The translations under genes were made by a program, and so were the position numbers. 64,000 nt of DNA from contig MOWL01000023.1 in NCBI GenBank assembly GCA_002110485.1, positions 1,302,001 to 1,366,000 of the forward strand, given 5' to 3'. The notes beneath the pieces are model-generated. The model was not told where the DNA came from and did no database searches. It was given only the letters and a program-made list of their open reading frames with translations. Below are positions 56,584-64,000 of the stretch, piece after piece. The DNA is from Emergomyces orientalis (Eukaryota > Ascomycota > Eurotiomycetes > Onygenales > Ajellomycetaceae). The number at the start of each line of letters is the position of its first letter. Positions within the stretch are counted from its first letter, which is position 1.

Positions 56584-57877
56584 ATGAAACTCCTCAATTT
56601 CCGTCCTTCCTGCCATGTGTGGCTACCAACGGGTAAAGACATTTGGGGAAAGGGAAAATCGCAAGAGGTAATTGAGATAATATCAAAACGATATTCCTCG
56701 TCGAAAAGATGGCAAGCTCGGCAAGCAAAGGACAAATACTCGAGAGAAGCAACAGTGAAAGGATTGAAAAGCCGTGCAGCGTTTAAACTCCTACAGGTTC
56801 TAGTCCATACAATGTCAACGTTTCTGCTGCCCTGGACTGACGATTAAACTTCAACAGATCAATGATAAACACAAAATATTTAAACCTGGTCAAAGTGTGG
56901 TAGATTTGGTATGGATGAATACCTCATTTACATCTACTTTTGGATTTTACTAACTGTACAAGGGTTATGCCCCCGGATCTTGGTCTCAGGTCAGAATACC
57001 CCGCCCGCCCATTTCTCCTTCACTCATGGATTCTGATAATTATCTTCTAGGTTGCCGTTGATCTCACGCAGCCCAACGGTCGTGTAGTTGGGGTGGATAT
57101 AATTCCTGCTCAACCACCGAAAGGCGTCTCGACAATACAAGGAAATTTCCTTTCGCCGCAGATACAAGCTTATGTCCAAGAATTCCTACGAAACCCTAAT
57201 CGGGGAAGAGCACAATCTCTCAACCACTTCGAAAACGCCGATCCACGTTCTCAATCAAAATCCGACGGCGAAATCGAGGAAACGGAAGGATACATTGATC
57301 GGGAACGGAGTGCTAGCTCGCACATTAGCCAGGTAGATGGGGATAAGGAAGATATTATAGATATGGCTGTCGGGGATAGGACAGTTGATGTGGTTCTAAG
57401 CGACATGTCTGCCCCCTGGGATCAAACAACTGGTTTCTGGAAGAAAAGCCTTAGTGACCCATATCACAGGATGATGAATACGAGCGGAATGAACTTTCGA
57501 GATCATGCCGGAAGCATGGTATGTTTGACAACATTTTTCTAATTTTGTTTCTTCTGTGACTAATGAGGAAAAATAGGATCTTTGTAGGGCAGCGCTGGAA
57601 TTTAGTTTCAACGTCCTGAAAACTGGAGGCCATTTCGTTTGCAAGTTTTATCAAGGTGCAGAAGATAAAGCACTGGAAAAGCAGTTGAAAGAATTATTCC
57701 ACACCGTCCATCGGGAAAAACCAGAATCTTCTCGTAGTGTACGTTTATCGGCAGTTGCTTAGGCTTGCTATCTCTCACTGATTACATTTTTTTCGCCAGG
57801 AATCTAAAGAGTCATACTTTATTGGTTTAAGACGGAAACATAATGCCACCAGAGACGCCGTTCTCCTGGACAATTAG
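56584..57877 (+). CDS. MRM2: Mitochondrial rRNA 2'-O-methyltransferase Mrm2 (FtsJ family)
   Basis: Methylates the ribose of a uridine in the large mitochondrial rRNA A-loop. Six exons: 56584-56796, 56858-56908, 56963-56989, 57051-57518, 57577-57738 and 57800-57877, 332 aa. The N-terminus (KLLNFRPSCHVWLP...SKRYSSSKRWQARQ) is basic, as a mitochondrial presequence would be. The catalytic K-D-K-E set is recognisable: SRAAFKLLQ (K), DVVLSDMSAPWDQTTG (D), GGHFVCKFYQG (K) and the late ESKESYFIGLRRK (E). The SAM loop GYAPGSWSQ is exactly one 27-nt exon. An acidic, low-complexity insertion (~residues 150-200) interrupts the fold, as I recall for fungal homologues. Convergent with ATG7. Confidence 0.92.
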
Positions 57878-57983
57878 TCCGTACGCCTGATCCTGTAACG
57901 GAGACTTTCGTCGATATACGACCCCTATCGGATATGGACATAGAAGAAAAGTCTGCAGCAGATTGGTCATTTATTCCAATATC

Positions 57984-60447
57984 CTAAATCATTTCTCCAT
58001 CGCCTTCTTCGAAATCGCTCTCCTCGAAGTCAATGGAAGCCGAGGCTTCTTCGGCCGCGCGCTGGATCTGTGGAATTTAGTTCGCATTTCGACGTGTTTC
58101 CTCAAGTAGAGACTTACCTCCTTCAAGCCACTTAACTCTTCAACATAGCCGCGTTCATTCACCACCTTACTAACGAAATCCCACCCATGTTGCTTATATG
58201 CATCGGTTATATTGCCAGAGCAAGCACTACAACAATTGTAGCTCTTCCCCGATATTACGACGTTCGAAAAATTAGACAAAAACCCTCTAATTTGATGGGG
58301 TACGATTCCAAGAGGGTGATCCGTGTGGCTTTCTTGTTGGGCAGAGGACGCAGGAGCAGCTGGACCATCCGGATGCTGCAAAACTGATACAAATAATTCA
58401 ACCAACAAGGCAGATGCTATTGCAGCGATACCGGGACGAGTCACTGTACACTGTTGGTCTAGTGTTTGGTCTTTAATAGACTTTGTATGGGTTAGCACAC
58501 ACCACACATCCATCACGGTGGAGTCAAACCACTTACATCAGCCGGAGCAACAACGTCATTACAAAAGTAGCACCCCAGTTCGGTTTCTGGGGCCGAGCTG
58601 TTCGCAGCGCCGTGACGCATTACAAGATATGTGTCGAAGCCCAGCGCTGCATTCATCACTATTTTTCCAGTTGCTTTCCCCATAACGGTTGGTAACCACC
58701 GAGCTTCTCGAGTATCCAACAGAACAAATATCGCATCGTGCTCATCAACGAGTTTCTTGAGTTCCTCAAATTCGCGTTCGGCTTTCGAAGCATCGGTTAT
58801 TGGATGACCTGGCATTGGGACAGATAGTACATGACCAGAAGCGTCGACACCGGGATATATTTCTTCAAGAGCGGCCGCGGCGCGATGGGCCTTTTTAGCC
58901 CCTCCCCCAAGGCAGTCTTTAAATCCAAACAGGGGTTGTCTAACCGGATTAGAGAATGACACAGTTCCATTATCTACAAACGTGATTTTTCGAACACCCC
59001 ATCCCTATATCTTCAACATTAGCCATTGAGTTGGATACAATAGATTTGGCTGTACTCACCAACAAATTACGCGCAACATAGCTCCCCAGAGTCCCTGCAC
59101 CCAGTAAAAGGCATTTAGTGTTTTTAATATTCTCGAGATTGAGGTTAGGACTGATCCTCCACTTCATAAGTTTCAAATTGAGGTCCACTGATTGATCAGC
59201 CAGCCTGTTGTCGTCTCGTTAGCAATGCTATATTTTGATCACTTTTAAAAAAAATAATATGAAAGCTTTACACAAACCTTCTGGGGTCCATATATTCTGT
59301 GAGGTCAGTGATTCTTCCAGTTAATTTGCCTGCGGCGTTCCGTTCCCACCCAGTGACTTTCGGCATGGGCATATCAGACCCGACCTGTGAGAGATCAGGT
59401 TCAGGTTGGGTGGCATCCGATCTCAATTTTAAGACAATACTTCGACCTTGATCCCTTTTTGATTGAACGTCGCGATATCTAAGAATCTGGGCTTCGTTAA
59501 GTTTCCATCGCTGGCGGACCAGAACCAACAAGTTCCTCAGCATCCAACCTGGAGCATCGTGGTAGTTCGAGGGATCGGCGAAACAAATAAAACAATCCTC
59601 AGACGAAGCTTCGAGAAAAAATCCGGTTTCAAAACCTGAAAGGGATGAAATTTTCCAGGAAAAACCCAGTTCTTTAGCTATCGGAGATAGTGGTTGCTGG
59701 CTCTCGACATCTTCTCTGTAAGACTGAGTACCACTTGACAAACGGTCGGCCGTGTGCCAATCCCTCCTAGCAAGAAAGAACCCGTGTTGGCGAGCGTCAA
59801 CCCCGTATCGCCATGTCTGAACGGCATCAACTAAAGTGGAGCTTTCATTACCTGCCAATGGGTGCGGATCCAGCATAGGTGTCCATGACGGTGAGGAATG
59901 GATTGCAGGGAAAGCAAACCAATACGAAAATTTGTATTTCTTCAAATCCGCAAAGGAAAGCACAACAAATGACACTAGCAGGGATGGACATGAATAGATG
60001 GTTCCATCATTAATTGCATCCCAAATCTGTTCCCAGGATTCGCACTCTCAGTACCTAATGCTACTCTCAGGGTGCTGGGTGTTTGCGTACCGTCTTTCCA
60101 GTTTGTAATAAAAGGGCATTTTTGTCGGTATTGCGGTATTCTTCAATAGTGTTCACATTCTTTATCATCCCTTCAGCCCTATAATAGCCAACGGGTACCC
60201 TGCGTAGTTGTCGTTGTGAGTGAATATCATGTTTTGCCAGAAGTAGTTTTACTTACTCATCTCGAGTCAACGCAGTTCCATGAATTTGCATCCGACAGGA
60301 AGTTTCCGGGCGATCAGCGGACCTAATCTCATAGAGCCCAAGCAGCTTACGAGCGGAGTCGTCAAGTTTGTCATGATTTATTTTCAGCGAAGCCAAGGAT
60401 GTATAGAAAGGAAGTTCTATATCAGAGGCGAAGGGTGTATACTGCAT
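57984..60447 (-). CDS. ATG7: Autophagy E1-like enzyme Atg7
   Basis: Activates Atg8 and Atg12 for transfer to Atg3 and Atg10. Seven exons: 60447-60257, 60178-60091, 60026-59278, 59204-59060, 59004-58537, 58480-58118 and 58067-57984, 695 aa. The N-terminal domain begins MQYTPFASDIELPFYTSLAS and includes GMIKNVNTIEEYRNTDKNAL, FSYWFAFPAIHSSPSWTPML and the family's YMDPRRLADQSVDLNLKLMK across a splice. The adenylation domain has GAGTLG (378-383), the following RKITFVDNGTVSFSNPVRQP, and two CXXC zinc ligand pairs (CYFC, CSAC). The thioester cysteine is Cys558 in QQCTVTRPG. The acidic C-terminus (IDFEESDFEEGDGEMI) lies in the last exon. Confidence 0.95.
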
Positions 60448-61155
60448 AATGGCGACAGACGACTTCAAAATCCAAAACAAATTTAAGCTGCTTGGAATGG
60501 GGGATTCCGCTAAATAAATAACAGATTGTAGTAGAACGTAGCGTATTTCCCGGCCTCGTTTCTGAACAGGTGATCACTGGCCTCGTGGGGATATCAGCTG
60601 GGGTGAGATGGAAAGAGTGAGGAGACAGTGATTGTAGTAACAAAACTCCCTTATGCTTGGTTAGAAAAATACATATAGCTGATTATAGTCTCCAAAAATG
60701 GGTTGCGTATGCAAACAAGGAGATAAACCGGATTCTTTTTGGCGAAAGTCGAAACAGCGTGTTGGTTGGATTCCTTTCAGTCGGCAGCTGGCAACCTACC
60801 AAGGCATGATGATGATGTCTTTGTTCTGCCCCAGCCCTGCCTGCTTACTACAGCGATAAGCGATCCTTCTGCAGCGCTCTGCTCGGCCGCCAAGAAACTC
60901 TGTGCTGTGGTGCTATGTCACATGATCCATTTGAATATCAATTTTATGTTTTGAGGATTGTGTGTTGGCAAGAAGACCCTTCGACAGTTAAACATTCATT
61001 GTAAAGCTTTAGCAAAAAGCCGGGGGAACGTTATGAATGTCGATATTATACTGAATACAGTCAAAATTCAATGACGAAATATCATACAGCCATCCGTACC
61101 GCACTCCCCGATTTGTCCCCAAAGATTATCTAATATATATACTAATAACTTAACC
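60448..61155. promoter_or_regulatory. Divergent ATG7/DCD1 promoter
   Basis: A 708-bp spacer between divergent starts. I see no third gene; short frames in it are not protein-like. No MluI box (ACGCGT) is present, unlike before RFA1. Confidence 0.45.
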
Positions 61156-62613
61156 ATGTTACTTGGTCTATGTGGAGGTCTATTGCCGGAACCCTATTTA
61201 TATGCAACTTTTAGTAATAAAACAACAAGAGCAGAAGAAAGCTGATGTAATTTTTAGGAATATGCTCTGGGAAACACTCCGTTGCTGAATACCTAATCCA
61301 AAAATATGGATTCCAACAGCTCCAACTCGCCCATAGGCCGGATCATCCTCATGGAGAAACTGAGCTGCCTCCATCATTCGGAAACCACACACCTAAAAAT
61401 GGGTCTCACGTATTTCAGACTGTCGATGAACTTCTCGATTTCGTAACAAAAAGGTGGCAAGATCGTTGGATTACTACCGATATCTGGGATGAGGCAACGC
61501 TGGAGAGGCTCCTTATGAGACCCTTTTTCCTTCTAGTAAGCGTGGATGCTCCAGTTAGCCTCCGATGGAGCCGCTTCACTGAGAGGTACTCCAATGTTCT
61601 CCCTGGCTTGCTCTAAGGCCCCGCACTCAATACTAACAATATCAGGTCTTGGCGTCGGCAATTAGATCCCCCCGATCTCGAGAAATTCGTTCTCTGGAAC
61701 GACAAGCACCTCTACGACAAGGACACCGGTATTGCTTATATGACAGACCGTGCCCAGGTTCGATTGTTCAACTCGTCATCTTCATTGCATGAATTGCACT
61801 CGGCGCTGGAAGAGCTAGATTTAGCCAACGAGCAACGTCTCCGCCCTGGTTGGGATCAATATTTCATGCAACTGGCCTCTCTAGCAGCTCAAAGAAGCAA
61901 CTGCATGAAGCGACGAGTTGGGTGTGTACTTGTCCGAGGAAAGCGAGTTATGAGCACAGGATATAATGGGACCCCACGAAATACGAAAAACTGTAATGAA
62001 GGCGGATGTGAGATTTGCTTTTGGCTTGAAATAACATCTAGACACTTCATTAACTATTGGCAGGTCCTCGTTGCAATTATGGAGAGGGTCGTGGTGCTGC
62101 ACTGTCTACCTGCCTTTGCATTCACGCAGAGGAAAATGCTTTACTGGAGGCCGGACGTGAACGAATAGGGGAAGGTGCTATATTATATTGCAATACGTCA
62201 GTTCCTAGGGCTGGTATCTCTGAGTATTGCAGAAGAGAGTATACTGACTGTGCCTTTTCCTGCAGTTGTCCCTGCCTCACTTGCAGTGTGAAAATTGCAC
62301 AGCTTGGCATATCTGAAGTGGTCTACTCGCAGAGCTATAACATGGATAAGGAAGTTAGTATCTACCTTATCCTTAATACTACCTGGAGATACCGTACTAA
62401 TGTATCTCAGACCGCATCAATTTTAGAAGAAGCCGGTGTGAAACTGCGCCAGTTCTCACCCGTGAGTCTAAGCTTTCCAAAAGGAAAAAAAAAATGTATT
62501 AGAAGATAAGCTGACAGAATTTCTAGCCGCGCAATGGATTAGTCTACCTCCAAAAGTCAGATATACTAATTAGTACTGACCATGAAGTATTTAATTCAGA
62601 GCCAACTATATAA
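61156..62613 (+). CDS. DCD1: Deoxycytidylate (dCMP) deaminase
   Basis: Deaminates dCMP to dUMP, feeding thymidylate synthesis. Seven exons: 61156-61177, 61258-61585, 61646-62007, 62064-62196, 62266-62353, 62411-62461 and 62527-62613, 356 aa. The N-terminal ~200 residues carry a P-loop-like start (MLLGLCGGICSGKHSVAEYL) and kinase-like helices (VFQTVDELLDFVTKRWQDRW). The deaminase domain follows: WDQYFMQLASLAAQRSNCMK, RVGCVLVRGKRVMSTGYNGT, zinc-site HAEEN (His ~258, catalytic Glu in the same motif) and CPCLTC (283-288). The extra CPRCNYGEGR cysteines before it are normal for this family. C-terminal FSPPRNGLVYL is typical; the last ~20 residues vary. Confidence 0.94.
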
Positions 62614-63052
62614 ATGAAGTGTGGAAGTCTTTCAATTGATAGTCGTTGCAACTATTTTCCTCCTGTTCATTAATTAAATTTTCATTTCGCCAGCCAGCGC
62701 ATGTTTTAATGGGAGAGAAAAAAATTATACCCATTTAGATCAAGCATGAAGAATTTTTGAATGCTGTTTCCCTTCCAACACAAAATAATGATAATTCAGA
62801 TCGTCTCGTAAAAAACTTGTCAGAATAGATTACAACTGGTAAGTGTAATACACGCACTCATTGGTCGGTTGAATAATTTTCCTTTTCTTTTCCAACAATA
62901 AGGTTAAGGTTTAAGTTCGTGTCTATCTGACTCATCCATCCTGGCTCGATTATTCTTCAGGTTCGATCTTGATATGCTGGGCGCAGAATTTAACAAGAAT
63001 CAGCCCTGCTAAGCCATTTTCCTAGTAGTATTGTGCGTTTATTTTGTTCAAA
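62614..63052. other. Spacer and HIS7 promoter
   Basis: 440 bp, A+T-rich, no coding signal. Confidence 0.55.
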
Positions 63053-64000
63053 ATGCCTGTTGTCCATCTGCTAGATTATGTAGCAGGCAATATTCGGTCC
63101 CTTGTCAACGCCATTGAGAAAGTTGGATATCAAGTTGAATGGGTAAAATCCCCAGAAGATGTGAAAAATGCTGAGGTCAGTAAGACAAACCCTAGACCGT
63201 GAGAGCGATCACTGACATGCGTATTCCTGTAGAAGCTCATTTTGCCTGGCGTTGGGCACTTTGGGCATTGTTTAACCCAGCTCTCAAATGGAGGGTATCT
63301 TGAGCCAATCAGAAAACACATAGCATCCGGCAAGCCTTTTATGGGCATCTGTGTTGGCATGCAAGTTCTTTGCGAAGGTTCTGCAGAGGATCCAGCCGCT
63401 CATGGATTGGGCTTAATACCTGTCCGCTTGGCAAGATTCGATTCCACCAGTAAAAGTGTTCCTCACATTGGGTGGAATTCAGCCAAATGCCCCAGCAAAC
63501 GCCCAGAGAAATATACTAGTCTCTATGGCCTTCATCCACAGAACAAATACTACTATGTTCATTCATACGCGGCGCCTTACGATGAGAAGACGCTTGCTGA
63601 TCAAGGATGGACGGTTGCGACTGCAACTTACGGGGACGAAACGTTTATCGGTGCTATTGGCCGTGAAAATATCTTCGCAACACAGTTTCACCCAGAAAAA
63701 AGTGGCAAAGCTGGCCTTCGCTCGCTTGAGGCTTTCTTAAATGGGCAAAGCATGCAAATTTTGGACTCCCCTCTATCTCTAACCAGTGCCAGTGGTTTAA
63801 CAAGACGGGTTATTGCTTGTTTGGATGTCCGTGAGAACGATAATGGTGATTTGGTAGTTACAAAGGGAGATCAATATGATGTCCGTGAGAAGAGTGGACA
63901 CCAAAGTGGAGGGCAAGTAAGGAATTTAGGAAAGCCTGTTGATATGGCGAAACGGTATTATGAACAAGGCGCCGACGAGGTCACGTTTTTGAACATTACT
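63053..64000 (+). CDS. HIS7: Imidazole glycerol phosphate synthase HisHF (partial, runs off window)
   Basis: Bifunctional glutamine amidotransferase/cyclase of histidine synthesis, yielding IGP and AICAR. Exon 1 is 63053-63175; exon 2 starts at 63233 after a 57-nt intron and is open to the window end (~297 residues seen of the usual ~550). The amidotransferase half is complete: VVHLLDYVAGNIRSLVNAIE, LILPGVGHFGHCLTQL, nucleophile Cys81 in GICVGMQVLCEG, NKYYYVHSYAAPY and the His/Glu pair in ATQFHPEKSG. The cyclase half begins with RRVIACLDVREND, carrying the N-terminal catalytic Asp, and DQYDVREK. The cyclase C-terminus lies beyond the window. Confidence 0.96.

Overview
The window is nuclear DNA of a filamentous ascomycete. 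Genes carry many short introns (about 50-120 nt, GT-AG, with CTAAC/CTGAC-like branch sites). There are no operons, and intergenic DNA is long and rich in homopolymers and microsatellites. The proteins (SGO1, YPI1, CRM1 with threonine 525, NUP133, ATG7, RFT1) look like Eurotiomycetes. Long gene-poor spacers suggest Onygenales, perhaps Ajellomycetaceae; that placement is inference. All genes were read by splicing the raw sequence, and every model keeps reading frame across its introns.

Region 1 (1-10.8 kb): DAD2 (-) and shugoshin SGO1 (+) are divergent chromosome-segregation genes. The PP1 regulator YPI1 (-) follows, then the eleven-exon exportin CRM1 (-).

Region 2 (10.8-34 kb) is gene-poor. 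It holds an unusual Zn2Cys6 DNA-binding domain fused to a hexapeptide acetyltransferase-like domain (12744-15001, -). Above its start lie 9.4 kb with no convincing gene, then delta-aminolevulinate dehydratase (-). After that come a broken gene copy near 28 kb and the Fe-S assembly factor DRE2 (-).

Region 3 (34-47 kb): an STF2-like protein whose ATG is split by an intron, NUP133 (+), and the divergent pair UBP14 (-) / RFA1 (+), with MluI-box-like sites before RFA1.

Region 4 (47-64 kb) is dense housekeeping DNA: a quinone oxidoreductase (+), DBP3 (+) tail-to-tail with RFT1 (-), OST3 (-), a conserved-looking coiled-coil protein (+), MRM2 (+) tail-to-tail with ATG7 (-), dCMP deaminase DCD1 (+), and HIS7 (+), which runs off the window end. 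RFT1 and OST3 both serve ER N-glycosylation.

I found no CRISPR array, rRNA, convincing tRNA or intact transposon. The most interesting objects are the DNA-binding/pseudo-acetyltransferase fusion with its very long upstream region, the split start codon, a GC-AG intron, and the decayed gene at 27.8-28.4 kb.
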